This document shows, one piece after another, positions 44,667 through 53,610 of a stretch of 64,000 nucleotides of DNA. Origin of the DNA: Spirochaetota bacterium (GTDB lineage: Bacteria; Spirochaetota; Spirochaetia; Treponematales; Rectinemataceae). The DNA lies in NCBI GenBank assembly GCA_022711355.1, contig JAKLFE010000004.1, positions 1 through 64,000 of the forward strand. The letters run 5' to 3'. Position 1 is the stretch's first letter. The number at the start of each line of letters is the position of its first letter. The translations under genes and the position numbers were made by a program. The notes under the pieces are model-generated. The model was given only the letters and a program-made list of their open reading frames with translations. It did no database searches and had not been told where the DNA came from.

Positions 44667-45871
44667 ACGCGCCCCGCCTCCCGGGCCCCCAGCTCGGCCG
44701 CCGCGGAGGCGAGGAAGGACTCGAGGCCCGCGCGGTCGGCGAAGCTCGCGCGGAAGCTCGCGCCCCCGCCGCCGCCCTTGCCTCCCGCGGCGAGGGCGAG
44801 GGGCTTGAGGCGCTCGCCGAGGCGGGCCTCGCCCGAGGGCGCGACGGCCAAGGCCGTCAGCTCCGGCAGGCTCGCCGCCAGGCAGGCCGCGCCCCGCGAG
44901 GCGAAGGCCTTGGCCGACTCGAGGGCGGCCTCGGCGCCGCGGTCGGCCAGCTTGACGAGGAGGGCCGGAGGCAGGCCCCCGGGCCCGCGGGAGGCGAGCT
45001 CGGCCTCGAGCGAGGCTCGTTCGCGCATCGCGGCCTGGGCCGCTCGCTCGAGCTCCTCGAGCCGCGCGGCGGCGCGGGCCGCCTTGGCGGCGAGCTCGGG
45101 CACCGAGCAGCCGAGGGCCCGGGCGGCCTCGCGCGCGGCCCGCGAGGCCGCGAAGGACTCGCCCAGGGCGCGGCCGCCGGCCACGAAGAGCACGCGGGTC
45201 ATGCCCTTGTACCGCTCGGCGCCGAGGAGCTTGAGGTGGCGGATCCGGCCGGTCGAGGCGAGGTGGGTGCCGCAGCAGGGCGTGAAGTCCAGGCCGTCGA
45301 TCTCGACGATCCGGATCTCCCCCTCGGACTCGGGCGGCTTGCGGCGCAGGGGGAAGGAGGCGGGGTCCTCCGGGGGGCAGAGATGGACCGAGACGGGGTA
45401 GTCCTCGGCGATGATCTCCTCGATCCGGAGCTCGGCCTCGGCGAGATCCTCGCCGCCGAGGCCGGGGGCGTCGACGTCGATCGTGCAGCGCTCGGCCCCG
45501 AGGTGGAAGGAGACCGTCGCCGCGCCGAAGAGCCTCAGGAGGGTCGAGGAGAGGAGGTGCTGGCCCGTGTGCTGCTCGGAGTGGTCGCGCCGGCGGCCCT
45601 CGTCGAGGACGAGGCGGAGCCGGTCGCCGGCCGAGGCCGCCAGGGGCGAGGCGAGGCGGTGGAGGACGCGGCCGCCGGACTCCTCGACGGCGGCGACCTC
45701 GACGCCGCCTATCGCGCCCAGGTCGCAGGGCTGGCCGCCGCCCTCGGGGTAGAAGATCGTGCGGTCGAGCTCGAGGATCGGGGCGGCGGGCTCGCCCTCG
45801 ACCCTGAGCAGCGTGGCCTCGGCCTCGAGGGCCGGGGGATCGGAGTAATAAAGCTTTTCGGTGCGGGCCAT
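44663..45871 (-). CDS. AlaX-type tRNA-editing protein with DHHA1 domain
   Basis: 402 residues. It starts like the editing half of alanyl-tRNA synthetase (TIFYPEGGGQPCDLG) with zinc ligands HTGQH (101-105) and CCGTH (199-203). The C-terminal half has a coiled coil and a DHHA1-like Gly-rich segment (AAGGKGGGGGASFRASFADR). There is no catalytic synthetase core, so it should act in trans to remove Ser or Gly from mischarged tRNA-Ala. TAGAAT lies five bases before the ATG and no Shine-Dalgarno is present. Confidence 0.92.
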   Translation of the reverse strand: MARTEKLYYSDPPALEAEATLLRVEGEPAAPILELDRTIFYPEGGGQPCDLGAIGGVEVAAVEESGGRVLHRLASPLAASAGDRLRLVLDEGRRRDHSEQHTGQHLLSSTLLRLFGAATVSFHLGAERCTIDVDAPGLGGEDLAEAELRIEEIIAEDYPVSVHLCPPEDPASFPLRRKPPESEGEIRIVEIDGLDFTPCCGTHLASTGRIRHLKLLGAERYKGMTRVLFVAGGRALGESFAASRAAREAARALGCSVPELAAKAARAAARLEELERAAQAAMRERASLEAELASRGPGGLPPALLVKLADRGAEAALESAKAFASRGAACLAASLPELTALAVAPSGEARLGERLKPLALAAGGKGGGGGASFRASFADRAGLESFLASAAAELGAREAGRV

Positions 45872-45955
45872 GCCCGATTCTAGCGCGCCCAGGGCCCGGG
45901 AGGAAGGCCGCGCCGCCGCCTTTTCTCGCGGGCCGGTCTTCCGCTACCATGGGCC
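45872..45955. promoter_or_regulatory. Divergent leaderless-type promoters (AlaX / AEC)
   Basis: Minus strand: TAGAAT (reverse of 45877-45882), five bases from the AlaX start. Plus strand: TACCAT at 45945-45950, five bases from the AEC start at 45956. The -35 boxes are weak on both strands. Confidence 0.45.
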
Positions 45956-46924
45956 ATGCTCTCGGCCCTCGGATCGGTCCTCTCCGTCATCCTCATGATC
46001 GCCCTCGGCTTCGGCCTGGCCAAGCGGGGCTGGTTCGACGAGGCGGCCTCCAAGCTCCTCTCGCGCCTCGTCGTGTCGGTGGCCCTGCCCGCCTACATGA
46101 TCGCCAACCTCATGGGGGGCTACGACCGCGCGAAGCTCCTCGCGATGCTGCCCGGCCTGCCCATCCCCTTCGCCACGATGCTCCTCTGCTTCGCCCTGGC
46201 CCGGATCCTGGCCGCGGCCTTCCGCGTGCCCCGGCCCCGGCGGGGCGGCTTCGCCGCGATGCTGGCCCTGTCCAACACCATCTTCATCGGCCTGCCGGTC
46301 AACGTCGCGATCTTCGGCGAGCCGAGCATGCCCTACGTCCTCCTGTACTACATCGCGAACACCACCCTCTTCTGGACCCTCGGCGTCTACGGGATCGCGC
46401 GCGACGGCGAGGAGCTCGGGGGGCGCAAGGCGGCCTCGATCCTCTCGCGCGAGGGGCTCGCGCGCATCTTCTCCCCCCCCCTGACGGCCTTCCTGGCCGC
46501 GATAGCCCTGATCATGGCCGGCGTTCGGCTCCCGCGCTTCGCCCTGGACCTGTGCAGGACCCTGGGCAGCCTCACCACGCCCCTGTCGATGCTCTTCATC
46601 GGCATCGTCATCTCGAAGGTCGAGTGGCGCTCGATCAGGCTCGAACGCGACCTGGTCCTCCTCCTCGCCGGCCGCTTCCTCCTCTCGCCGGCCATCCTCG
46701 TCGGCCTCGTCTACGCGGCCGAGGCCCTGTGGCCCGCCATGCCCCCCCTCATGAAGGGCGTCTTCCTGATCCAATCGGCGATGCCGGCGATGACCCAGAC
46801 GCCCATCCTCGCCAAGTCCTACGGCGCCGACGCCGAGTACGCGGGCCTGGGCGCCTCGCTCACGACGGTCCTGAGCCTGGCGACGATCCCCCTGTACATG
46901 GCCCTGGCGGCGAGGCTCTTCTAG
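45956..46924 (+). CDS. AEC (auxin efflux carrier) family transporter
   Basis: 322 residues, about ten spans in two inverted halves. NTIFIGLPVNVAIFGEPSMPYVLLYYIANTTLFWTLGVY is the family core (N-x-x-F-x-G-x-P), with TPLSMLFIGIVIS and SAMPAMTQTPILAKSYGAD in the second half. Bacterial members carry malate, malonate or amino acids. It ends one base before the GTG of the Hsp70-like gene. Confidence 0.92.
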   Translation: MLSALGSVLSVILMIALGFGLAKRGWFDEAASKLLSRLVVSVALPAYMIANLMGGYDRAKLLAMLPGLPIPFATMLLCFALARILAAAFRVPRPRRGGFAAMLALSNTIFIGLPVNVAIFGEPSMPYVLLYYIANTTLFWTLGVYGIARDGEELGGRKAASILSREGLARIFSPPLTAFLAAIALIMAGVRLPRFALDLCRTLGSLTTPLSMLFIGIVISKVEWRSIRLERDLVLLLAGRFLLSPAILVGLVYAAEALWPAMPPLMKGVFLIQSAMPAMTQTPILAKSYGADAEYAGLGASLTTVLSLATIPLYMALAARLF

Positions 46925-46925
46925 C

Positions 46926-48182
46926 GTGTACGGCATCGACTTCGGGACCTCGAACACGGTGGTCTCGGCGCGGCGCGGCTCCGCGGCCCGGGTCCTCGAG
47001 CTCGAGGGCCTGGGCACGGTGGTGCCCTCCCTCCTGTACTTCGAGCGCGACCGCCCCTTCTCGGCGGGGGCCGAGGCCCGCGAGGACTACGCGCGGGCCC
47101 TCGAGCGCTGGAAGGGCGAGCGGGACCTCTACGCCCGCTTCCGCTTCTTCCAGGGCCTGAAGTTCGCCCTCCGCGACGAGCTGTTCACCGGCACGGCGGT
47201 CTTCGGCAGGCGCTGGAAGGCGGAGGAGCTCGTCGGGGCCTTCCTCCGCGTCGTCAAGGATCGGGCGGACCGGGCCGCGGGAGCGGAGATCCGCGAGGCG
47301 GTCGTGGGCCGCCCCGTGCGCCTCTCCGCCGATCCCGCCTCAGAGGCCGCCATCCTCGAGCGCTACCGCTCGGCCTGCCGCCTGGCCGGCATCGAGACCT
47401 CGCACTTCGTGGCCGAGCCCATAGCCGCGGCGGCCTCCCTCGTCGGCAGCCTCGAGGGACTGGTCCTCGTCTTCGACTTCGGCGGCGGCACCCTCGACAT
47501 CGCCGTGGCGGAGCTCTCCGGCGGGAAGGCGAGGGTCCTCGCGAGCGCCGGGGCCGAGCTCGGGGGCTACGCCCTCGACGAGGACCTCTCCCGCGCGAGG
47601 ATCATCCGCCATTTCGGCTACGGCTCGACCTTCCGCACCATGACCGGCCGCGACCTGCGGCTGCCGAGCTGGATCACCAACCAGGTCGCCTCGTTCTACG
47701 CCCTCCCCCTGAGCGACATCGCGAGGACGAGGGAGGCGATACGCGAGCTCATGTTCGAGGCGCGGAGCAAGGAGGCGCTGCGGGGCCTCGTGGCCTTCCT
47801 CGACGCCAACATGGCCTTCGGGCTCTTCGAGCGCGTCGACGAGGCCAAGATCGGGCTTTCCGACGGGGAGGAGGCCGCGATCCGCTTCGCCGTCCCGCCC
47901 CACGTCGCCTTTGAGGAGCGCATAACGCGTCCCCAGTTCGAGGAGCTTGTGGCGCCCCGGGTGGCCGAGGCCGAGCGCCTCGTGGACCGGGCCCTCGCCG
48001 AGGCGGGGGTCGCCGCGGGGGCCGTGGCCAGGGTCCTGCGCGTGGGGGGCTCCTCGCAGGTGCCCGCCTTCGCCGCCATGCTCGAGCGCCGCTTCCCCGG
48101 CCGGGTCGAGCGGGGCGAGGTCTTCACGAGCATCTCGGCGGGGCTGACGGCCGCCTGGGAAGCCGGCCTGGGCTCGGACTAG
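46926..48182 (+). CDS. Hsp70-like ATPase (YegD type), no substrate domain
   Basis: 418 residues, GTG start. Actin-fold motifs: phosphate 1 YGIDFGTSNTVV, phosphate 2 LVFDFGGGTLDIAV, adenosine VLRVGGSSQVPAF. The length stops shortly after the nucleotide-binding domain, so the peptide-binding domain of DnaK is absent, as in YegD. Function unclear. It is probably co-transcribed with the AEC carrier. Confidence 0.9.
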   Translation: MYGIDFGTSNTVVSARRGSAARVLELEGLGTVVPSLLYFERDRPFSAGAEAREDYARALERWKGERDLYARFRFFQGLKFALRDELFTGTAVFGRRWKAEELVGAFLRVVKDRADRAAGAEIREAVVGRPVRLSADPASEAAILERYRSACRLAGIETSHFVAEPIAAAASLVGSLEGLVLVFDFGGGTLDIAVAELSGGKARVLASAGAELGGYALDEDLSRARIIRHFGYGSTFRTMTGRDLRLPSWITNQVASFYALPLSDIARTREAIRELMFEARSKEALRGLVAFLDANMAFGLFERVDEAKIGLSDGEEAAIRFAVPPHVAFEERITRPQFEELVAPRVAEAERLVDRALAEAGVAAGAVARVLRVGGSSQVPAFAAMLERRFPGRVERGEVFTSISAGLTAAWEAGLGSD

Positions 48183-48223
48183 CCTGGGCTAGGCCGAGCG
48201 GGAGGGCCCGGGAGGCGCCAAGC

Positions 48224-48249
48224 GGCGCGGCCCTCGAGACGGCCGCGCC
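48224..48249. terminator. Hairpin between convergent genes
   Basis: GGCGCGGCC (48224-48232) and GGCCGCGCC (48241-48249) form a perfect 9-bp stem with an 8-base loop, between the Hsp70-like and lipoprotein genes. No T tract on either strand. Confidence 0.45.
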
Positions 48250-48264
48250 ACGATCGCATTCCGG

Positions 48265-49584
48265 CTAACGTATCTCGAAGTAGTGCCGCTCGATGTAGGC
48301 GGCGCGCTCGGCCGACTTGTCCCAGAAGGCGCTCTGGGGATAGTCGGAGCAGACCTTCCGGTACAGCGCGAGGGCGCGCCGTATGTCCTTGAGCGGGCCG
48401 TTCTGCTCGAGGGCGAGGGCGTAGAGGTAGAAGGCCTCGTCGATCCCCGAGGGATAGCGGGCGAGGAGGCGGTCGAGGGCCTCGAGGGCGCCGGAAACCC
48501 GCCCCGCGCCCAGCTCGTTCTTGGCCTCGATGAGGATCGCCTCGGGCGAGTCGGGCGCGGGCTTGGCCGGGACCGCCGCGCCTTGCCCCGGAGCGGGCGC
48601 GGCGCCTGGACCGAGAGCCGGCGCGGCGCCTTGGCCCGCGGCCGGCGCGGCCAGCTGGCCCGCGGGGAGCGCCGGGGAGGCCGCGGCGTTCCCCGGCGCG
48701 GCGGGCGCGGCCTGCTGCGCCGGGGCGGGAAGGGCGGCCTTGGGCGTGACCTTCAGGGAGACGAACTCGTCGTAGACGAGGCCGCGCAACGCGTCCTGCC
48801 TTTGGAAGCGGAGGAGGTAGTCCCCCGGCTTGGAGGCGAGGAGGGAGAAGACGACCCCCTTCCCCTCGAAGCGCCGGCTCTCGTACGCGGTTCCCTCGCG
48901 GCCGTCGCGCTCGCCCAAGTAGGTCCAGCCCGTGCCCTCGAAGGGGATCTCCACGCGGGAGCCGGCCTCGGCCGCGACGGAGCGCCCAGGCTCGGCGGGA
49001 GGCGCCGGCCGCTCGGCCGCGGCGAGGGCCGAGGAGGGAGGGGCCAGGGGGAGGCTCGGAGCCGGGGCCTTGGGCGCGGCCTTCGGGGCTTCCTTCGAGG
49101 CTTCCTTCGGCGCCGCCTTCGGGGCGGCCGGCGGCGCGGCTTTCGCGGGCGCCGGGGCGGCCTTCGGGGCCGGCTTGGCCGCCGGGGCGGGCTTGGGGGC
49201 GGGCTGGGGCTGGACCGGCTCGGGGAGAGCCGGCTTCGCGGCCGGGACCGGAGCCTCGGGCTCGAGCCGGGCGATGGGAGCGGGAGCCAGGAGGGCCCGG
49301 CTCTCCGGCTCGGGGAGGGAGGCTACGACGAGGGGCGAGGCGAAGGGCCGCCGCCGGGGGAAGGAGAGGCTCGGGGGCGGGAGGGGCTCGGCGGCCTTGG
49401 CCGGGGCGGGAGCTCCTTCAGCGGCCGGCTCGGCGGGAAGGGAGGCCGCCGCCGGGGCGGGCGCTTCGGCCGGGGCGGGCGGAGCAGGGCTCTCCGCGCC
49501 GGGAGCCGGCTTGGGAGAAGACGCGCAGGAGGCGAGGAGGATGGCGGACAGGGCCAGGGCTCCGCGGCGAGCGTGGGAACTCAT
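48265..49584 (-). CDS. Pro/Ala-rich lipoprotein with C-terminal TPR-like region
   Basis: 439 residues. The lipobox LLASC near residue 20 anchors it to a membrane. About 170 residues of Pro/Ala/Lys repeats (KAAPKEASKEAPKAAPK type) should form an extended spacer. A small beta domain follows (about 205-285, RVEIPFEGTGWTYLGERDGREG...DYLLRFQRQD), then a second Ala/Pro/Gly linker and a TPR-like helical end (EAKNELGAGRVSGALEALDRLL...). The layout suggests reaching through peptidoglycan, like outer-membrane-anchored envelope organisers. Its ATG overlaps the stop of the preceding gene. Confidence 0.75.
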   Translation of the reverse strand: MSSHARRGALALSAILLASCASSPKPAPGAESPAPPAPAEAPAPAAASLPAEPAAEGAPAPAKAAEPLPPPSLSFPRRRPFASPLVVASLPEPESRALLAPAPIARLEPEAPVPAAKPALPEPVQPQPAPKPAPAAKPAPKAAPAPAKAAPPAAPKAAPKEASKEAPKAAPKAPAPSLPLAPPSSALAAAERPAPPAEPGRSVAAEAGSRVEIPFEGTGWTYLGERDGREGTAYESRRFEGKGVVFSLLASKPGDYLLRFQRQDALRGLVYDEFVSLKVTPKAALPAPAQQAAPAAPGNAAASPALPAGQLAAPAAGQGAAPALGPGAAPAPGQGAAVPAKPAPDSPEAILIEAKNELGAGRVSGALEALDRLLARYPSGIDEAFYLYALALEQNGPLKDIRRALALYRKVCSDYPQSAFWDKSAERAAYIERHYFEIR

Positions 49585-50165
49585 CAGCGCACCGTCCTGT
49601 ACAAGGCTTCGATCTCGGCGTCGTTGCGGCTCGCGAGCGCGGCCCTATCTATCCCGGCCCGGCCGATGCCGAGCTCGATCGCGTCCTGGACCGTATAGGC
49701 GGGGCCTCCCTCGCGCTCCATCTCCATCCGCGGCCGGAGCGAGCTCCGGGGCGGGACGATCAGGGCGCGGACCAGGGCCATTCCCTCCTTCGTGGCGCCC
49801 GGGCCTGGGCCGATGGGCTTGGGCGGAGCGCCCACGATGATGGAGGTGAGGGCGAGGACGACGAGGAAGATGGCGAGGGCCGCGACGCAGGCCAGGAGGA
49901 GCTTGTTCTTGAGGAGGGCCTCGAGGCCGGCGCGGAGGTCGATGGCGGGGAGGGCGGCCTTCCCCGCGCGCGGGCCCGGGGCCGGGCGCGCGGGGGCGGC
50001 GTTCGGCTCGAGGAGGGCGTCGAGGTCGGCGTCCCCGTCCTCGACGCTGCTGAAGGGCTCGGGCGAGGCCCGCCGCGAGGAGGGCAGCTTCGAACGCAGG
50101 AGGCCCGCGGCCTTCCCGAGGGCTCCGCGAGCGGCGCCCAGGGCCTTGTCGAGGGGGAGGCCCAC
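49584..50165 (-). CDS. Single-span membrane protein downstream of smc
   Basis: 193 residues. A cytosolic basic/Pro-rich N-terminus (about 90 residues) is followed by one strong membrane span (LLLACVAALAIFLVVLALTSIIVG) and a short outer part ending in a helical VQDAIELGIGR region. No signal peptide. It starts one base after the smc stop and ends in overlap with the lipoprotein gene, so the three probably share a transcript. Family not recognised. Confidence 0.7.
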   Translation of the reverse strand: MGLPLDKALGAARGALGKAAGLLRSKLPSSRRASPEPFSSVEDGDADLDALLEPNAAPARPAPGPRAGKAALPAIDLRAGLEALLKNKLLLACVAALAIFLVVLALTSIIVGAPPKPIGPGPGATKEGMALVRALIVPPRSSLRPRMEMEREGGPAYTVQDAIELGIGRAGIDRAALASRNDAEIEALYRTVR

Positions 50166-50166
50166 C

Positions 50167-53100
50167 CTAGGCCTCCCCTCCCCCGCCCCCGGCGAGCGCG
50201 GCTTCCGGCAGGTCCTTCCGGGCGGCCGGGGCGGGCTCGGGCGGCGACTGGGGAGCCTTCGAGGAAGGCTGCTCGGGCGGCGACTGGGAAGCCTTCGAGG
50301 AAGGCTGCTCGGGCGGGAGCTCCGTGCCCTCCTCGTACTCGACCTCCTCCTCGACCATGTCGACGACGGGCTCGGGCACCGTGATGGCCTTCCCGTCGGA
50401 GCGCTCGAGGCGGACGGAGATGACCTTGGTGACGCCGGACTCCTCCATGGTGACGCCGAGGAGGGCGTCGGCGCCGGTGACGGTCTTCTTGTTGTGGGTG
50501 ATGACGACGAACTGGCTCGTGCGGCCGAACTCGCGCAGGAGGTTCACGAAGCGGATGACGTTCTGCTCGTCGAGGGCGGCGTCGATCTCGTCGAGGAAGC
50601 AGAAGGGCGAGGGCCTGACCATGTAGGTCGCGAACAGGAGGGCGATGGCGGTGAGGGTCTTCTCGCCGCCGGAGAGGAGGGCGATGGACTCGAGCTTCTT
50701 GCCCGGGGGCTGGGCGTAGATCTCGATGCCCGACTCGAGGACGTGGTTGGGGTCCACGAGCCTGAGCTCGCCGCGCCCCCCGCCGAAGAGGCGGCGGAAC
50801 ATGTTGTGGAAGTTCTTCTTGATCTTGTTGTAGGTCTCGAGGAAGAGGGCGGCGCTCTCGTCGCGGATCTCGTCGGTTATGCGCTTGAGGTCGGCCTTGG
50901 CGGCCTCGAGGTCGGCGAGCTGGCCCGCGAGGAAGTCGTAGCGCTCCTTGACCTCGGCGTACTCCTCGGGGGCCATGAGGTTGACCGAGCCTAGGTCCTT
51001 GAGCTTCTGCTTGAGGCCGTTCATCGCGTCGCGGAGCTCGGAGACGGGGGTGCGGATCTCGAACATGCGCGACTCGTACTCCATGAGGTCGCGCGAGTAC
51101 TGCTCGGCGAAGTTCTCCTTGACGTTGCGGATCTCGGTCTCGGTCTGCGCGAGGCCGAGGTGGAGGCGCTCGAGCTCGCTCTGGAGGGAGCTCAGGCGCT
51201 CCATCTTGCGCTTCAGCTCGTCCTGGCGCTTGGTCAGGTCGGAGTTCTTGAGGCTGATCTCGCGCTCGAGGCGCTCGAGCTCGGCGGTCAGCTCGCGGCC
51301 GCGCTTCTCGATGTCGGCTATCTCCTCGTCGAGGTCGGAGAGCTCCTCCTGGGACTCGCCCAGGCGCTTCTCCTCGAGGTAGACCTCGTTCTCGAGCTCC
51401 TTGAGGTAGCCCTCCTGGCCCGCTATCTCGCGGCGGAGGAGGACGAGGGCCTCCTCGGCGGCCGCGGCCTGGGTCTGCATGCGGATGCGGTTGCCGCGCA
51501 GCTCCTCGAGGGTGGCGCGGTACTCGGCGAGCTTCTCGCCCAGGGCGCGGTTCTCCTCCCGGAGCGCGGCGATGCGCTCGCGGCGGGCGGCCACGCCCTC
51601 GTCGCTCGAGGCGATCTCGCGGTCGATGGCCCGCTTCTTCGTGATGATGCCCTCGGGCGAGAGGAACTCGTCGATGAAGGAGGGCGTGGTCTTCTTGTAG
51701 TCCTGGTAGCGGCGCCCGAGCTCCTCGACCTGGGAGGCGGCCTGGGCGAGGTCGGCGGCGGCCTTGGCTATGAGGGCGTCCCGCGCCTCGGCCGCGGCGG
51801 AGGCGCCGAGGGCGCCGAGGTCGCCGAGGATGGCGCCCTTGCCCGACAGGCGCGAGCGGATGGCCGCGATGAGGGACTCGATGCCCTCCTCGGCCGCCCG
51901 CCGCTCGGCGGAGGAGTAGCCCGATTCCTTCAGGCGCGCGTCGAGCTGGGCGACGATGTCCTCGGTGATGGCGTCCAGGCGCGAGCGGGCGTCGGCGCGG
52001 TCGCGCTCGAGCCCGCCGATCTCCGACTCGGCCTTGGCGATGGCGGCCTCGTTCTCGCGGACGCGGAGCTCGGAGGTCCTGATGCCCTCCTCGAACTCGG
52101 CGATGTTCCGCTCGATCTCCTTGACCCGGGAGCGGAGCGAGGAGAGCTCGCCCTCCTTCTCCGCCTCGTCGTCGCGCAGGGATTCGAGCTTCTCCCGGAG
52201 GGACTTGGCCTTGAGCCGGGCCTGGTCGATCTTGCCCTTGGCCTCGGAGACCCGGTCGGCGAGGAGCTTGCGCTGCTTCTCCTTGCCGACCCGCTCCACG
52301 GCGAGGCCGTAGACCGTCTTCTGGTGCTCGACGAGCTTGGCCTCCATGCCGTTGACGATGTCGAGGTTCTCCTCGAGGGAGAGGTTGATCGAGTCGATCT
52401 CGCCCTTGACCTGGTCGCGGGCCTTGGCCTTGCTCCCGATCTCCTCGTCGCGGCGGTCCTTCTCCTGGACGAACTGCCGCAGGCGGAGGAGGTGGAGGTC
52501 GAGCTCGGCGGCGAAGACCTCCTCGCGGAGGGCGCGGTACTTCAAGGTCTTGTCGGACTGGACCTTGAGGCTGTCGTGGCTCCGCTTGACCTCGCCGAGG
52601 ATGCCCGCGACCTGGCGCATGTTCTCCTCGGTCTTCTCGAGCTTGGACTCGGCCTCCCGGGAGCGGACCTTGTGCTTGGTGATGCCGGCCGCCTCCTCGA
52701 AGAGGTAGCGGCGGTCCTCGGGCTTGGAGGAGAGGATCTGGTCGATCTTGCCCTGCTCCATGACGGAGTAGGCAGACTTGCCGATGCCCGTATCCCAGAA
52801 GAGCTCGCGCAGCTCCTTGAGCTTGGCCTGGGTGCCGTTGATGAAGTACTCGGCCTCGCCGGAGCGGTAGAGCCGGCGCTTGATGGCGATCTCGGGGGCG
52901 TCGATGGAGGAGAGGAGGCCGGCCTCGTTGGAGATGGTGACGGTGACCTCGGCGACCGCGAGGGGCTTGCGCGACTCGGTGCCGTTGAAGATCACGTCCT
53001 CCATGCTCTCGGCGCGGAGGCTCTTGGCCGACTGCTCGCCGACGACCCACTTGATGGCGTCGACGACGTTGGACTTGCCGCAGCCGTTGGGTCCGAGGAG

Positions 53101-53184
53101 GGCGGAGATGCCGTCGGAGAACTCGATCAAGGTGCGGTCGGCGAAGGATTTAAATCCGAAGATCTCGAGACTTTTCAGGAACAC
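50167..53184 (-). CDS. smc: Chromosome segregation protein SMC
   Basis: 1005 residues from a GTG at 53184 (FLKSLEIFGFKSFADRT follows, the standard SMC opening), with GAGGG seven bases upstream. Walker A LGPNGCGKSNVVDAIKWVVG, Q-loop region, two long coiled coils (about 165-400 and 545-800) around a hinge near 410-500, signature LLSGGEKTLTAIALLFA and Walker B PFCFLDEIDAALDEQN. The tail after the ATPase head is unusual: an acidic stretch, then a 12-residue repeat (PPEQPSSKASQS, PPEQPSSKAPQS) and Ala/Pro-rich end. SMC condenses and segregates the chromosome. Confidence 0.97.
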   Translation of the reverse strand: MFLKSLEIFGFKSFADRTLIEFSDGISALLGPNGCGKSNVVDAIKWVVGEQSAKSLRAESMEDVIFNGTESRKPLAVAEVTVTISNEAGLLSSIDAPEIAIKRRLYRSGEAEYFINGTQAKLKELRELFWDTGIGKSAYSVMEQGKIDQILSSKPEDRRYLFEEAAGITKHKVRSREAESKLEKTEENMRQVAGILGEVKRSHDSLKVQSDKTLKYRALREEVFAAELDLHLLRLRQFVQEKDRRDEEIGSKAKARDQVKGEIDSINLSLEENLDIVNGMEAKLVEHQKTVYGLAVERVGKEKQRKLLADRVSEAKGKIDQARLKAKSLREKLESLRDDEAEKEGELSSLRSRVKEIERNIAEFEEGIRTSELRVRENEAAIAKAESEIGGLERDRADARSRLDAITEDIVAQLDARLKESGYSSAERRAAEEGIESLIAAIRSRLSGKGAILGDLGALGASAAAEARDALIAKAAADLAQAASQVEELGRRYQDYKKTTPSFIDEFLSPEGIITKKRAIDREIASSDEGVAARRERIAALREENRALGEKLAEYRATLEELRGNRIRMQTQAAAAEEALVLLRREIAGQEGYLKELENEVYLEEKRLGESQEELSDLDEEIADIEKRGRELTAELERLEREISLKNSDLTKRQDELKRKMERLSSLQSELERLHLGLAQTETEIRNVKENFAEQYSRDLMEYESRMFEIRTPVSELRDAMNGLKQKLKDLGSVNLMAPEEYAEVKERYDFLAGQLADLEAAKADLKRITDEIRDESAALFLETYNKIKKNFHNMFRRLFGGGRGELRLVDPNHVLESGIEIYAQPPGKKLESIALLSGGEKTLTAIALLFATYMVRPSPFCFLDEIDAALDEQNVIRFVNLLREFGRTSQFVVITHNKKTVTGADALLGVTMEESGVTKVISVRLERSDGKAITVPEPVVDMVEEEVEYEEGTELPPEQPSSKASQSPPEQPSSKAPQSPPEPAPAARKDLPEAALAGGGGGEA
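50236..50307. repeat. 36-bp tandem repeat in the smc 3-prime end
   Basis: Two units of 36 bp starting at 50236 and 50272 (a partial third at 50308) encode the PPEQPSSKA-QS repeat of the SMC tail. The units differ at very few bases, so the duplication is recent. Confidence 0.8.
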
Positions 53185-53216
53185 GCGTTGCCCTCGTTCT
53201 GTGCCGGCTTTCGACA

Positions 53217-53246
53217 ACTGTAGCACGCTGGGAGGGCCGCTCGCAA
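53217..53246 (-). promoter_or_regulatory. Promoter of smc
   Basis: TTGCGA (reverse of 53241-53246), 18-base spacer, TACAGT (reverse of 53217-53222), followed by a leader of about 25 bases with GAGGG before the GTG. Confidence 0.5.
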
Positions 53247-53344
53247 GGGCGAGGGCGGAAAGGCCGCCCGCCGGGAAGGGCTCCGCGGCCGGGTCAAGAC
53301 GAATGTCCCTTCCCTCAAAATTCGTTCACGTTCCATAAAGCGCA

Positions 53345-53500
53345 ATTACAGAAGACCAGAAGAACAGAGACACAGAGACACAGAGAAGAAAAAGAAGGGG
53401 GAAAGACGAAATGGCGTAGGAAAAAAGGCAGAGGCGGAGTGCTTTCCTCTATCCTCTATTCCTATCTTCCCTCTGTGTCTCTGTGGTTTCTATGTGCTTT
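53345..53500. repeat. Palindromic CTCTGTGT-type repeat element (copy B)
   Basis: The 425-base gap between smc and ptsN holds this AT-richer element. Left side: tandem ACAGAGAC units, with ACAGAGACACAGAG at 53364-53377. Right side: its reverse complement CTCTGTGTCTCTGT at 53471-53484. The interior is purine-rich. It is related to copy A at 41.65 kb, with T for C in the octamer. Confidence 0.75.
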
Positions 53501-53569
53501 AGTTAGCTGAGTTCTGAAGGGAGAGGAAATCTGTCCACGGAGGCCTTTGGAAGAGGGGGGCCCGGGGGA

Positions 53570-53602
53570 GAGGAACCTTTCGCGCGTTTCGAAAGGTTCC
53601 TC
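53570..53602 (-). terminator. Strong hairpin after ptsN-HTH gene
   Basis: A perfect 13-bp stem (53570-53582 with 53590-53602) around a 7-base loop, extended by a G5/C5 pairing past a small bulge. It begins nine bases beyond the ptsN-HTH stop. No T tract follows. Confidence 0.55.
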
Positions 53603-53610
53603 CCCCCGGA

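Noticed and set aside
49760-53226. Long frames on both strands inside smc
   Set aside because: Shadows of the SMC coding frame; low complexity and no recognisable motif.
53570-53602. Hairpin as an attachment site or inverted repeat of an insertion sequence
   Set aside because: There is no transposase or target duplication; its position just after the ptsN-HTH stop fits a transcript-end structure.
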